Origin: Myroides phaeus
GTDB lineage: Bacteria > Bacteroidota > Bacteroidia > Flavobacteriales > Flavobacteriaceae
Reading direction: 5' to 3'
Length of the DNA stretch: 64,000 nt
Assembly: GCF_900099675.1 (NCBI RefSeq)
Contig: NZ_FNDQ01000008.1
Span: 1-64,000, forward strand
The number at the start of each line of letters is the position of its first letter. Within the stretch, counting starts at the first letter, position 1. A program made the translations under genes and the position numbers. Below the pieces are notes generated by a model. It saw only the letters and a program-made list of their open reading frames with translations. It was not told the DNA's origin and ran no database searches. Shown here one piece after another: positions 37,266 to 46,367 of the stretch.

Positions 37266-38630
37266 ATGAATATAAAAATTAAATTGACGTTTATGAGCTT
37301 CATGCAATTCTTTGTATGGGGAGCATGGTTAATCACAATAGGGAACTATTGGTTTGGAACAAAAGAGTGGAGTGGTAGTCAATTCGGTATCATTTTCGCA
37401 ACAATGGGAATTGCATCTATTTTTATGCCAACACTTGCAGGAATAGTAGCTGATAAATGGATTAATACAGAAAGATTATATGGTATCTTACATATCCTTT
37501 ATGGAGTTACTTTATTCGGTTTAGTTCAAGTTGACGATCCTGGAACGTTCTTTTGGGTAATGTTAATAGCAATGTGTTGTTATATGCCTACCATTGCTTT
37601 GAGCAACTCCATTTCTTATGATGTATTAAAAGGAAATGGTTTCGACGTTGTTAAAGACTTCCCACCAATTCGTGTGTTTGGTACAATTGGATTTATTGCT
37701 GCAATGTGGATGACAAATCTTACAGGAAACAAGGCAACCGAATATCAGTTTTATATTGCGGGTGTAGGGGCAGTTCTTTTAGGATTGTACGCCTTTACAT
37801 TACCTAAATGTGAGCCAAAAGGTGAAAAGGAAAGCGGTTCGTTAATGGAGATGTTAGGATTAAATGCCTTTAAATTGTTTGGAAACTACAAGATGGCATT
37901 GTTCTTTTTCTTCTCAATGTTCTTAGGTGCTGCTTTGCAATTAACAAATGCTTATGGAGACGTTTTCTTAGATGAGTTTAAGTTTTTCCCTAAGTATGCC
38001 GATTCATTGGTTGTAAAGTATTCTACAATCATTATGTCAATTTCTCAGGTTTCTGAAACCTTATTCATTTTAGCTATTCCTTTCTTCCTTAAAAAATATG
38101 GTATTAAAACAGTAATGTTGTTATCAATGTTTGCTTGGGTATTAAGATTTGGTTTCTTAGGATTAGGAGATCCAGGTACAGGATTATGGATGATTATTAT
38201 GTCTTGTGTTGTATATGGTATGGCATTCGATTTCTTTAATATATCAGGTTCTTTATTTGTTGAAGGGTCAACAGACTCATCAATGCGTTCATCGGCTCAA
38301 GGGTTGTTTATGATGATGACTAACGGGTTTGGTGCTGTATTAGGTAATTTAGTAGCAGGACGTCTTATTGATGTATACTTTTTACAACGTTTTACAGATG
38401 TGAGTAGTTTAGCTACTTATTTAGATACAACGACTGACAATAGTACCTTATTATCTATGATTGCAGAGAAGGGATCTTCTGTTTTAACTGATGGTACACT
38501 AAGTACAGTGATTGAAATTAGAGATTGGGAGCATATTTGGTTAACTTTTGCTGCGTATGCATTGACTATTGCAATTTTATTTGCAGTTACATTTAAACAC
38601 AAACATAACCCAGAGGAGATTAATATGTAA
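37266..38630 (+). CDS. Nucleoside:H+ symporter-like MFS transporter
   Basis: 454 residues with about twelve spans. It begins with the NHS-family motif MSFMQFFVWGAWLITIGNYW and carries PTLAGIVADKWINTERLYG after TM2, as in NupG/XapB. It would import nucleosides, which fits its place after cmk (inference), though it has an 83-bp gap. Confidence 0.88.
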   Translation: MNIKIKLTFMSFMQFFVWGAWLITIGNYWFGTKEWSGSQFGIIFATMGIASIFMPTLAGIVADKWINTERLYGILHILYGVTLFGLVQVDDPGTFFWVMLIAMCCYMPTIALSNSISYDVLKGNGFDVVKDFPPIRVFGTIGFIAAMWMTNLTGNKATEYQFYIAGVGAVLLGLYAFTLPKCEPKGEKESGSLMEMLGLNAFKLFGNYKMALFFFFSMFLGAALQLTNAYGDVFLDEFKFFPKYADSLVVKYSTIIMSISQVSETLFILAIPFFLKKYGIKTVMLLSMFAWVLRFGFLGLGDPGTGLWMIIMSCVVYGMAFDFFNISGSLFVEGSTDSSMRSSAQGLFMMMTNGFGAVLGNLVAGRLIDVYFLQRFTDVSSLATYLDTTTDNSTLLSMIAEKGSSVLTDGTLSTVIEIRDWEHIWLTFAAYALTIAILFAVTFKHKHNPEEINM

Positions 38631-38652
38631 TCTTTAAGGGACTATAAACATT

Positions 38653-38693
38653 AAAAAGGCTTGCTGATTATTACAATTAGCAAGCCTTTTTTT
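38653..38693 (+). terminator. Terminator of the nucleoside transporter gene
   Basis: AAAAAGGCTTGCT / AGCAAGCCTTTTT arms around a 13-nt loop. Confidence 0.85.
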
Positions 38694-38711
38694 GGATATA
38701 AAATAAAACTA

Positions 38712-38747
38712 AAAAGCCTCGTAGACTTTAGTGTTTACGAGGCTTTT
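38712..38747 (-). terminator. Terminator of the helicase gene
   Basis: AAAAGCCTCGTA / TACGAGGCTTTT arms around a 12-nt loop, 18 bp past the helicase stop. Confidence 0.82.
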
Positions 38748-38764
38748 GTATATGATAGAATCTA

Positions 38765-40114
38765 TTATAAACCTTTGCGTTTAGCAGCTCTTTTAGCTTC
38801 AACAGCTCTATTTCTTGGCTTAGTCTTTCTTGGTTTACGTTTTCCAGGACCTCCTAAGTTTACTTTTTGGTTTTTGTCTTTCTTCTCGTGGAAAGCAGCC
38901 CCTTTTTCAATCGGCTTTTTAACTTTTACAAGTTGTTTTGCTTTTAGTTTTGATTTCTCAAACTCCATTAATTTATCAGAGATTTCTACTTCCTCAGGAA
39001 TTGCTATTTCTCTAAGTTCTCTTTCCATCAATTCTTCAGCAGCCAATCTCATTTCTTCCTCTTTAGGGTCAACAAATGAAATTGCGATACCTTCTTTGTC
39101 TGCACGACCTGTACGTCCAATACGGTGAATATATTGTTCAGGAGAATCTGTAAATTGTAAGTTAATAACGTGTGAGATATCAGAAATATCTAATCCACGC
39201 GCCATAATATCAGTTGTCAATAATCCTCTAAGTTCACTTGCTTGGAATTCAGCCATAGAACGCATACGGAAGTTTTGAGATTTATTAGAGTGGATAACAG
39301 TGAACTCATCAGGGAAAGCTTCTTCTAACTTCTCCATTACTACATCAGCAAGACGTTTACTATTGATGAAAATAAGGACGCGATTATATACCTCTTTATC
39401 ACTTAATAGATGCATTAATAAATTCATCTTAGTAGTGAAGTTTGGAACTACATAGACTTGTTGGTCTATTTTTTCTAAGGGAGTACCAGAAGCAGCTAAA
39501 GAAACCTCTTCAGGGAATTCAAAGTAGTCATCAAGAATTTCATCAACTTCTTCCGTCATTGTAGCAGAAAACAAGATGTTTTGTTTCTTGTTTTTCATCA
39601 TTGCTAAAATAGATGTTAGCTGAGTACGGAAACCTAAGTTTAAGATTTCGTCAAACTCATCAATAACTAATTTCTGTAAGTTGTCAAAGCGAAGTACCCC
39701 ATCTAATGCAAGGTCCATCATACGTCCAGGTGTTCCTACAAGGATATCTACTCCTTCGTAAACAGCTTTACGTTGTGTATTGATATTTGTACCTCCATAC
39801 ACACCAAGTGTACGAACTGACATATATTTAGTAAGTTTCTCTGTTTCTTCAACTACTTGTACCACTAACTCACGTGTAGGTACAATAATTACAACTCTTG
39901 GAGTTTCAAATTTGGCAAACTTCCATTGCTTTAAAATAGGTAATAAGTAAGCGAAAGTCTTACCTGTACCCGTTTGTGCAATACCCATCATATCTCTACC
40001 TGACAAGATAACAGGAAAAGATTTCGCTTGAATAGGAGTAGGAGATTTGAAATTTAGCTCGTTAAGGGCTTTATCTAAAGCTTTCGGTAGATTAAATTGC
40101 TCGAAAGTATTCAT
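38765..40114 (-). CDS. DEAD-box-type ATP-dependent RNA helicase with DEFD motif
   Basis: 449 residues, RhlE-like. Q motif FNLPKALDKALNELNFKSPTPIQ, Walker A AQTGTGKT (46-53), PTRELV, TPGRMMD, motif III SATM and motif VI HRIGRTGRA. Motif II reads DEFD (152-155) instead of DEAD. The C-terminal tail is very basic (GKRKPRKTKPRNRAVEAKRA), probably for RNA or ribosome contact. I start at ATG 40114; upstream extension adds seven odd residues. Confidence 0.93.
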   Translation of the reverse strand: MNTFEQFNLPKALDKALNELNFKSPTPIQAKSFPVILSGRDMMGIAQTGTGKTFAYLLPILKQWKFAKFETPRVVIIVPTRELVVQVVEETEKLTKYMSVRTLGVYGGTNINTQRKAVYEGVDILVGTPGRMMDLALDGVLRFDNLQKLVIDEFDEILNLGFRTQLTSILAMMKNKKQNILFSATMTEEVDEILDDYFEFPEEVSLAASGTPLEKIDQQVYVVPNFTTKMNLLMHLLSDKEVYNRVLIFINSKRLADVVMEKLEEAFPDEFTVIHSNKSQNFRMRSMAEFQASELRGLLTTDIMARGLDISDISHVINLQFTDSPEQYIHRIGRTGRADKEGIAISFVDPKEEEMRLAAEELMERELREIAIPEEVEISDKLMEFEKSKLKAKQLVKVKKPIEKGAAFHEKKDKNQKVNLGGPGKRKPRKTKPRNRAVEAKRAAKRKGL

Positions 40115-40322
40115 ACATCTTTGATATTTGGGCAAAGATACATTTTATTTTTTTGCCATATCAAAAAGTTATATAAGCAATTATAGTTAAAAATATCCTT
40201 TTATAGTTGATTTAATAACTAATATTAGTTCTTTTTGTTTTTGAAAAAAGAAAACACGGGAATTCTTCCTTAAAGTTAAATAAAAGGAATAAGAGATAGA
40301 TGCTGGTTAAATAAAAGAGGGA

Positions 40323-41084
40323 TTAGATAATTTTTTTAATAACACGTAGTTTATGTGTATGTCTACCTGAATCAATATTATAGATACCTAAATGGTCTAA
40401 TCTATCAATGCGCACTTTTCCGTGTGCGTGAATGATATAATTATTTTCCATAATAATTCCTACGTGAACGATATTACCTTCTGCATTGTCAAAGAAAGCT
40501 AAATCACCTATCTCACTCTCTTCAATAAAGCTAAGAGCTTCGCCAATAGCCGCTTGTTGAGAGGCATCACGAGGTATTTTATAACCGTTAATACGGTAAA
40601 CCATTTGTGTAAAACCAGAACAATCAATTCCAAAAGGAGTCTTTCCTCCCCATAGATAAGGAGAATTTAAGTACATAAACGCGGTTTTAAGAAACGTTTG
40701 TTTGGTGAATTGACCAGTGATAGTCATTCCTTCATAAGAGAATTGGTCTGTATTGATATTTGTCTTTTTTAAACCAGTAAGACAACTTCCTAAAGGAATT
40801 GCCATAAGCTGGCTATTTTGAGACGAAATAAAATCTACCAAATCAGCAGAAAGAATAGGAGAGGTATTTTGAAGATAGATAAAATCCTCTTCAGAAATCT
40901 CTTGATATTGTTTATTATCTATCCAACCTTGGTATTTGTCAAAGGCTAATTCTATTTTGGACCACTTTTCAGTAGTTTCTAAAATAGTAAAATGTTCTCC
41001 GAATAAAACTTGTGTAACCATTTCACTTCGGTCAGTTGGTTCTGAGCGAAGAGGTACGATAGCAAGGTTGCAATATGCAAACAT
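40323..41084 (-). CDS. NlpC/P60 (C40) cell-wall hydrolase
   Basis: 253 residues. SH3-like domains (about 1-60 and 75-125) precede an NlpC/P60 domain with catalytic Cys155 (GIDCSGF), His207 (IVHVGI) and His219 (YIIHAHG). Family members cut the D-Glu to diamino-acid bond in wall peptides. From ATG 41084 there is no signal peptide; a start at 41132 would add a hydrophobic stretch (FKLIFYFCTII), so export is open. Confidence 0.87.
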   Translation of the reverse strand: MFAYCNLAIVPLRSEPTDRSEMVTQVLFGEHFTILETTEKWSKIELAFDKYQGWIDNKQYQEISEEDFIYLQNTSPILSADLVDFISSQNSQLMAIPLGSCLTGLKKTNINTDQFSYEGMTITGQFTKQTFLKTAFMYLNSPYLWGGKTPFGIDCSGFTQMVYRINGYKIPRDASQQAAIGEALSFIEESEIGDLAFFDNAEGNIVHVGIIMENNYIIHAHGKVRIDRLDHLGIYNIDSGRHTHKLRVIKKII

Positions 41085-41168
41085 ATTTGTAATTTGAATT
41101 ATTGTACAAAAATAAAAGATGAGTTTGAACAAATCAAACTCATCTTTGATATATTGTGAAAATATATT

Positions 41169-42347
41169 TTATGCTCTTTCAATAACTAAAGCAGAAGCAC
41201 CACCACCACCATTACAAATAGCAGCTGCACCAACTTTAGCATTGTTTTGTTCTAATACGCTTAATAAAGTAACGATAATACGTGCACCAGAACATCCAAG
41301 AGGGTGTCCTAATGAAACAGCACCACCATTTACGTTTACTTTTTCTGGGTCGATATTAAGTAATTTTGTGTTTACAATACCTACAACAGAGAACGCCTCG
41401 TTAAATTCGAAGAAGTCAACATCTTCTACTGAAACGTTTGCTTTTTTAAGAGCAATTGGTAAAGCTTTAGCAGGAGCAGTTGTAAACCACTCAGGCTCGT
41501 GAGCAGCATCAGCATATCCTTTGATGTAAGCTAACGGTTTTAAACCTAAGCTCAAAGCTTTTTCTTCGCTCATAAGGATTACAGCAGCAGCACCATCATT
41601 GATAGTAGAAGCATTTGCCGCAGTTACAGTACCTTCTTTTGTAAAAGCAGGATGTAAAGACGTTATTTTGTCAAGTTTCACATTTGTGTACTCCTCATCT
41701 TTAGAAACGATGATTGGTTCACCTCTGCGTTGAGGTACAGAAACAGGAACTATTTCATTGTCAAATTTACCAGCATCCCAAGCTTTAGCAGAGCGCTCAT
41801 ATGATTTGATTGCAAAAGCATCTTGTTCTTCTCTTGAGATATTGTGAGTAGAAGCACATAAATCAGCAGAAACACCCATAGCGTTTTTGTCATATGCATC
41901 TACAAGACCATCGTTTTGTAATCCGTCAATTAAAGTAGCAGGACCAAATTTATTTCCATTACGCATATGGATGTAATGAGGAATCATACTCATATTCTCC
42001 ATACCACCAGCAACAACAACATCTGCATCACCTGCTAAGATTGCTTGAGTAGCTTGCATAATAGCTTTCATACCTGACGCACAAACTTTATTTATTGTAG
42101 TACAAGGTACTTCATTAGATAAACCAGCATTTAATGCAGCTTGGCGAGCAGGTGCTTGACCTTCTCCAGCTTGCACTACGTTCCCCATAATTACTTCATC
42201 CACTAATTTAGGATCAAGATTAATCTTATCTAAAGCACCTTTTATAGCAGTTGCTCCTAATGTAGTAGCAGGAACAGTTGATAAACTTCCTAAGAAACTA
42301 CCAAGCGGTGTTCTTGCAGCTGAAACAATAACTACTTTTTTACTCAT
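41169..42347 (-). CDS. Acetyl-CoA C-acyltransferase (thiolase)
   Basis: 392 residues. Catalytic Cys89 (INKVCASGMK), His in GHPLGCSG, and the second Cys in AICNGGGGAS. The blocks GAVSLGHPLG and EFNEAFSVV are typical. It interconverts two acetyl-CoA and acetoacetyl-CoA, or cleaves 3-ketoacyl-CoA; the NEAFSVV block favours a biosynthetic acetyl-CoA acetyltransferase. It appears monocistronic. Confidence 0.93.
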   Translation of the reverse strand: MSKKVVIVSAARTPLGSFLGSLSTVPATTLGATAIKGALDKINLDPKLVDEVIMGNVVQAGEGQAPARQAALNAGLSNEVPCTTINKVCASGMKAIMQATQAILAGDADVVVAGGMENMSMIPHYIHMRNGNKFGPATLIDGLQNDGLVDAYDKNAMGVSADLCASTHNISREEQDAFAIKSYERSAKAWDAGKFDNEIVPVSVPQRRGEPIIVSKDEEYTNVKLDKITSLHPAFTKEGTVTAANASTINDGAAAVILMSEEKALSLGLKPLAYIKGYADAAHEPEWFTTAPAKALPIALKKANVSVEDVDFFEFNEAFSVVGIVNTKLLNIDPEKVNVNGGAVSLGHPLGCSGARIIVTLLSVLEQNNAKVGAAAICNGGGGASALVIERA

Positions 42348-42565
42348 AATTTTTAGTATTAATTAAGTTGATTTACAATTTTGGTTGTTTTGCTCTGTGT
42401 AAGTAGAGCACAAAAAAGTTTTGGGAAAATACATAAAATTTCTCGATTAAGAGAAATAAAAAATTAAATTAAATAAAAATGTTTTTTTCTTTAAATCATA
42501 TTGTGTTGATAATTAATTAGTTTGTTTTTTTTATTAAAAAAAACGCTTTTTTTTCGTGGTAAAGC

Positions 42566-42596
42566 TTGCATAGTATGAAAAGTAGTGCTAAGTTTG
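42566..42596 (+). promoter_or_regulatory. Promoter of the tRNA-Ser/Pro/Arg cluster
   Basis: -33 TTG (42566-42568), 20-bp spacer, -7 TAAGTTTG (42589-42596), 33 bp before tRNA-Ser. Confidence 0.75.
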
Positions 42597-42629
42597 CATC
42601 CGCATTAGAGAAGTAATTATCTAAGCAAC

Positions 42630-42713
42630 GGAGAGGTGCCGGAGTGGTAACGGAGCAGATTGCTAATCTGTCATCGGGTAACCGATGCCAGGGTTCGAGT
42701 CCCTGTCTCTCCG
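42630..42713 (+). tRNA. tRNA-Ser(GCU)
   Basis: An 84-nt class II tRNA. Acceptor GGAGAGG/TCTCTCC, anticodon loop TTGCTAA, variable arm CATCGGGTAACCGATG, T arm CAGGG TTCGAGT CCCTG, discriminator G. Confidence 0.97.
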
Positions 42714-42721
42714 CTTATTTT

Positions 42722-42796
42722 CGGGGTGTAGCGTAGCCCGGTCATCGCGCCTGGTTTGGGACCAGGAGGTCGCAGGTTCGAATCCTGCCACCCCGA
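42722..42796 (+). tRNA. tRNA-Pro(UGG)
   Basis: Acceptor CGGGGTG/CACCCCG, anticodon stem CCTGG/CCAGG with loop TTTGGGA, T arm GCAGG TTCGAAT CCTGC. Confidence 0.97.
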
Positions 42797-42820
42797 CAAA
42801 AAATCCCAGTGATTTGGTAA

Positions 42821-42894
42821 GGTCCAATAGCTCAGCTGGATAGAGCAACTGCCTTCTAAGCAGTAGGTCTCAGGTTCGAATCCTGATTGGATCA
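42821..42894 (+). tRNA. tRNA-Arg(UCU)
   Basis: Acceptor GGTCCAA/TTGGATC, anticodon stem ACTGC/GCAGT with loop CTTCTAA, T arm TCAGG TTCGAAT CCTGA. Confidence 0.97.
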
Positions 42895-42902
42895 CAGTAA
42901 AA

Positions 42903-42926
42903 GCCCTTGAAAACAAGGGCTTTTTT
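42903..42926 (+). terminator. Terminator of the three-tRNA operon
   Basis: GCCCTTG / CAAGGGC stem with loop AAAA, then T6. Confidence 0.9.
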
Positions 42927-43088
42927 GTTTTTATACTTTTCTTTTTTATATAACTTCCATATCGTTAGCTCAGCTATATCCCTTAAAGTAACTTCTATCT
43001 TAGCATTATCTTTAGTATTACTATGCAGTAATTTTATTTTTACCTTCCATAAAAATTGTCTTATTTAGCTTTCTAACAAATTGAAAAT

Positions 43089-43889
43089 ATGTACACCACA
43101 GAAGAAAAATATATCAAAGTAGGAGATAAGAATGTATTTGTCAAACACCTTAAACAAAGTATTCCTTCGTCAGGACACTTTACCTTAGTTATGTTGCACG
43201 ATTCGCTTGGATGTGTAACGTTGTGGAGAGATTGGCCAGAAATGCTTGCAAATAGCCTTAATTGTGATGTCGTCGCTTATGATCGTATTGGTTACGGACA
43301 GTCGGATAAAATGTGTACGCCTGTAAGGTCAAATGATTACTTAAAACAAGAAGCGGTGTTCTTAAATTCAATGTTGGAAGAAATGAATTTATCGCATATT
43401 TGTACATTTGGACATAGTGATGGGGCTTCAATAGCGTTATTATTTGCCGCTATGTATCCTACAAAAACAAGATGTACAATAGCTGAAGCAGGACATATAT
43501 TTGTAGAAGAACTTACTTTAACAGGGGTTAAGGCTGCACAAGTTGCGTATGAAACCACTAATTTAAAAGATAGGTTAGTAAAATATCACGGAGATAAAGT
43601 AGATGATATTATGAAAGCTTGGGTAGACACTTGGTTGTCCCCTTCTTATCGAAATTGGACAGTAGCTGATGAAATGAAAACAATTACCTCTCCTTTATTG
43701 TTTATTCAAGGGCGTGATGATGAATATGGAACATTAGAGCAAGTTGATGTAACTATTGCTAATGCACAAGGACTAACAAGAACTAAAATATTTGATAATA
43801 TAGGACATACACCCCACAAAGAGTGTAAAGAAGAAACCTTAGAGGTTATTACTTCTTTTTTAAAAGAAGTAATAAAGGATAAATTATAA
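43089..43889 (+). CDS. Alpha/beta hydrolase
   Basis: 266 residues, cytoplasmic. LHDSLGCVTLWRDWP near residue 37, YDRIGYGQS, nucleophile Ser110 (GHSDGAS), acid in QGRDDEYG, base in NIGHTPHK. The overall layout resembles lipases or C-C hydrolases; the substrate is unknown. Its end overlaps the convergent small gene by 6 bp. Confidence 0.87.
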   Translation: MYTTEEKYIKVGDKNVFVKHLKQSIPSSGHFTLVMLHDSLGCVTLWRDWPEMLANSLNCDVVAYDRIGYGQSDKMCTPVRSNDYLKQEAVFLNSMLEEMNLSHICTFGHSDGASIALLFAAMYPTKTRCTIAEAGHIFVEELTLTGVKAAQVAYETTNLKDRLVKYHGDKVDDIMKAWVDTWLSPSYRNWTVADEMKTITSPLLFIQGRDDEYGTLEQVDVTIANAQGLTRTKIFDNIGHTPHKECKEETLEVITSFLKEVIKDKL

Positions 43890-44087
43890 CGATTTTAATT
43901 GCTCTATTTTATCGTGAAATAGTTTTTCTAATCGTGGGTCAACGCTGTTTAGATATCCTTTTCGTAAGCTATTTAAGTACATTTCTAAATCTGTAACTTG
44001 ACAACCATTAGCAATATAAAAAGGAGTTTCAATATTCTTTTTTCTGATTTGCTCAAAAGCAGTTGTTACATATTGTTGTTTGTCCAT
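43884..44087 (-). CDS. Small conserved-looking protein of unknown function
   Basis: 67 residues from ATG 44087 (MDKQQYVTTAFEQIRKKN). It is soluble, charged and predicted helical, with no signal and one Cys (IANGCQVTDLEMYLNSL). No domain recognised. Normal codon use and independent position suggest a real gene. Confidence 0.6.
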   Translation of the reverse strand: MDKQQYVTTAFEQIRKKNIETPFYIANGCQVTDLEMYLNSLRKGYLNSVDPRLEKLFHDKIEQLKSL

Positions 44088-44190
44088 AGTTTTGTGAAAT
44101 GAAATCTTATTGACCACAAATATACTGTAGTTTTATAAGACAATACAATAATTGAATGAGAATAGCCTATAAGCTAACAAATCATAAAGT

Positions 44191-44218
44191 AAAAGGCATT
44201 TCTAAATGAAATGCCTTT
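44191..44218 (-). terminator. Terminator of the lytic transglycosylase operon
   Basis: AAAAGGCATTTC / GAAATGCCTTTT arms with loop TAAAT, 9 bp past the stop of the minus-strand operon. Confidence 0.85.
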
Positions 44219-44226
44219 TGTTATTT

Positions 44227-45135
44227 TTAGATTCCTTTTGTTGGAATTTCAATATCGTATGTTTTTCCTTTTACCTTTAAGTTTGTATTCACTAACCAAG
44301 GATTGTGTAATTTAAGTAGTTTGTAGTTGATTCCTTGTTCTTTTGCAAAAAGAGCTAAGTCATCAATATCATAATCAACACTTACTTTTTTAGTAGGCAC
44401 AATGTGGTATCTCTCGTTAACAGGTACTTCAAAACCATATTTGATTGGATTACTCATAATCTCTTTCAAAGCTAAAATTCTGAAGACATAGCGAGATGTT
44501 TCTTGGTTTAAGAATAAATCATAGTAATTGTCAACATATTGACTATCCATCGCGCGTTGCATTCCTGCCATTCCTCTGTTGTAAGCCGCTGCAACCATTG
44601 TCCAGTTTCCAAATCGTCTTTTCGCATCTTTAAAATACTGACAAGCTGCTTCAGTAGCCTTAATTAAGTCATATCGCTCGTCTATTGTTTCATCTACAAG
44701 CATTCCGTAGTCTTTAGCAGTACCTTTCATAAATTGCCAAAAACCACTTGCCCCAGCTGGTGAAACCGCATTTGCTAAAGCACTTTCAATAACACACAAG
44801 TATTTGAAATCGTCAGGAACTCCATTCTTTTTTAAGATTGGCTCAATGATAGGGAAAAACCTTTCTGCTCTTTTTATAGTGATGATAGTACTACCGTGTA
44901 GGTTTGTGTTTACTATCATTTCTCTGTCAAATCTTTCCTTAACATCAGTGATGTGTAAAGGAACTCTTTCGCCAGCAAATTCAGCGTTTTTAGGTAAATT
45001 AAATACTTGCTCATTTCCATAAGCACTATCTTCGCCATTAGCAATTTGTTTACCTAATGAAGTAGAAAATATAAACGTAGAGGAAACAATAACCACTGCC
45101 GCTAATGAAATTACTGTTCTAACTGTTTTGTTCAT
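44227..45135 (-). CDS. Lytic transglycosylase (SLT domain)
   Basis: 302 residues with an N-terminal membrane/signal segment (TVISLAAVVIVSSTFIF). SLT lysozyme-like domain with catalytic Glu117 (CVIESAL), then SPAGASGFWQFM and AAAYNRGMAGM. A LysM-like tail follows (DIDDLALFAKEQGINYKLLK, then HNPWL). It cuts glycan strands with 1,6-anhydro ends, like MltD. It starts directly after the upstream hydrolase stop. Confidence 0.92.
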   Translation of the reverse strand: MNKTVRTVISLAAVVIVSSTFIFSTSLGKQIANGEDSAYGNEQVFNLPKNAEFAGERVPLHITDVKERFDREMIVNTNLHGSTIITIKRAERFFPIIEPILKKNGVPDDFKYLCVIESALANAVSPAGASGFWQFMKGTAKDYGMLVDETIDERYDLIKATEAACQYFKDAKRRFGNWTMVAAAYNRGMAGMQRAMDSQYVDNYYDLFLNQETSRYVFRILALKEIMSNPIKYGFEVPVNERYHIVPTKKVSVDYDIDDLALFAKEQGINYKLLKLHNPWLVNTNLKVKGKTYDIEIPTKGI

Positions 45136-45795
45136 TTATTTTAAATGTATTAGTTTGTCTAAATGTTCATTAAACCATTTATACTTGATTATAATCATTG
45201 CGTGATTACCATTCGGTATTATAATGGTATTTTTTATGTTTTTAATAGGAAAGACTTCATCTTTTGTCCCGTGAATTTGAATTACATTTTCTAAAGGCTC
45301 TTTTTGCTTCCAATTTAGAATTTCTCTGATACACCATTTAAGATAGTCTTTATCTCTTAAAGGTAAGTATTTGTTATATAATTCCAATCGTTTTTTCTTT
45401 TTCTCAGGAACAAACTTTTTGTAAATAGCCAATACGTTGTCAGTGTAGCCAGTCGGTATTAGCTTATAAAGTTTACTGTTCTTTAAGAAATGGAAAAATT
45501 TTGAAAATTCTGTATTAGAACGTACACTTGATATAATAATTGTTTTGTGTACAGAAATTAGTTTACTTATTTCTTGCGCGATAATTCCACCAAAAGACAC
45601 ACCAATTAGCACAGGGTTTTCGTGTTTGATAAAAGGCAAATATCTTTTGACATAATCGTCTAAATTCTCACTCATTTCGATAGGTAACCACTCTAAAAAT
45701 ATTAAATCGTATTTAGAATTATCTAAAGTTAGTTTGTCGAAAATTACTGAGGTAGAGGACATACCAGGAAAGAAGTAAATAGGTATTTTGTTCAT
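45136..45795 (-). CDS. Alpha/beta hydrolase, small
   Basis: 219 residues from ATG 45795 (MNKIPIYFFPGMSS). Nucleophile Ser67 (GVSFGG), acid in IHGTKDEVFP, base in NGNHAMI. Lipase-like but short; no signal. Its stop abuts the lytic transglycosylase start with no gap, so they are co-transcribed; a functional link is unproven. Confidence 0.83.
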   Translation of the reverse strand: MNKIPIYFFPGMSSTSVIFDKLTLDNSKYDLIFLEWLPIEMSENLDDYVKRYLPFIKHENPVLIGVSFGGIIAQEISKLISVHKTIIISSVRSNTEFSKFFHFLKNSKLYKLIPTGYTDNVLAIYKKFVPEKKKKRLELYNKYLPLRDKDYLKWCIREILNWKQKEPLENVIQIHGTKDEVFPIKNIKNTIIIPNGNHAMIIIKYKWFNEHLDKLIHLK

Positions 45796-45985
45796 TTTAA
45801 ACAAATTAAACGAAATTTACGAGGTATATTGGAATATATTCCCGAACTTTGCTAAATATAGAAATTATAGGGACTTTAAAAAAGAAATACACCGTATTTA
45901 TTTTTTTATTTTACTTCTCCACATATTACTTAATGGAACAAGTCGTCTATAATGGTTTTGGGAAACTTTAAAACTTACAGATATA

Positions 45986-46267
45986 ATGGAAATTAAAGAC
46001 AATGAGTTGCTACGTCAGTTCGAGTATGAATCTGAAAAAGGGTTACTTAGTGTAGAGTATTCACTACAAGAAAGAAAAATTTTCCTTACGAAACTTAAAG
46101 GTTTGGAAAATGTTGTTCAAGGTCAAGCAGTTGACTTTTTAAAAGGAATTTTGGATTTAGTACGCGAGAAGAAGTTGAGAGTCGTACCAACACATCCGAA
46201 GATTGTATCCTTCTTTAGAAAAAATCCAGTGTACAAAGAAATGTTACCTCCGGGGATTAGAATCTAA
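45986..46267 (+). CDS. Small GCN5-related N-acetyltransferase-like protein
   Basis: 93 residues, matching the short GNAT-like family exemplified by YjdJ. The CoA-side motif appears as LDLVREKKLRVVPTHPKIVSFFRKNPVY. These mini-GNATs probably bind acetyl-CoA; the acceptor is unknown. A stand-alone gene ended by a strong terminator. Confidence 0.82.
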   Translation: MEIKDNELLRQFEYESEKGLLSVEYSLQERKIFLTKLKGLENVVQGQAVDFLKGILDLVREKKLRVVPTHPKIVSFFRKNPVYKEMLPPGIRI

Positions 46268-46320
46268 TTATACAACCAAATAAAGATTAATTACACTTAC
46301 ATTTATAAATCCAGAGGATT

Positions 46321-46356
46321 AAAAAAGCCCTATATATTCGTATATAGGGCTTTTTT
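46321..46356. terminator. Bidirectional terminator
   Basis: A 16-bp perfect stem, AAAAAAGCCCTATATA and complement, with loop TTCG (a stable tetraloop), between convergent genes. Confidence 0.92.
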
Positions 46357-46367
46357 AGTCATTTTTA

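Noticed and set aside
38661..39128. 155-codon plus-strand frame
   Set aside because: Antisense to the basic tail of the helicase and crosses two terminators; composition is not protein-like.
42663..42916. Minus-strand frames with peptides such as GFEPATSWSQ and RDSNPG
   Set aside because: A known artefact of translating tRNA genes; they lie antisense to tRNA-Ser, -Pro and -Arg.
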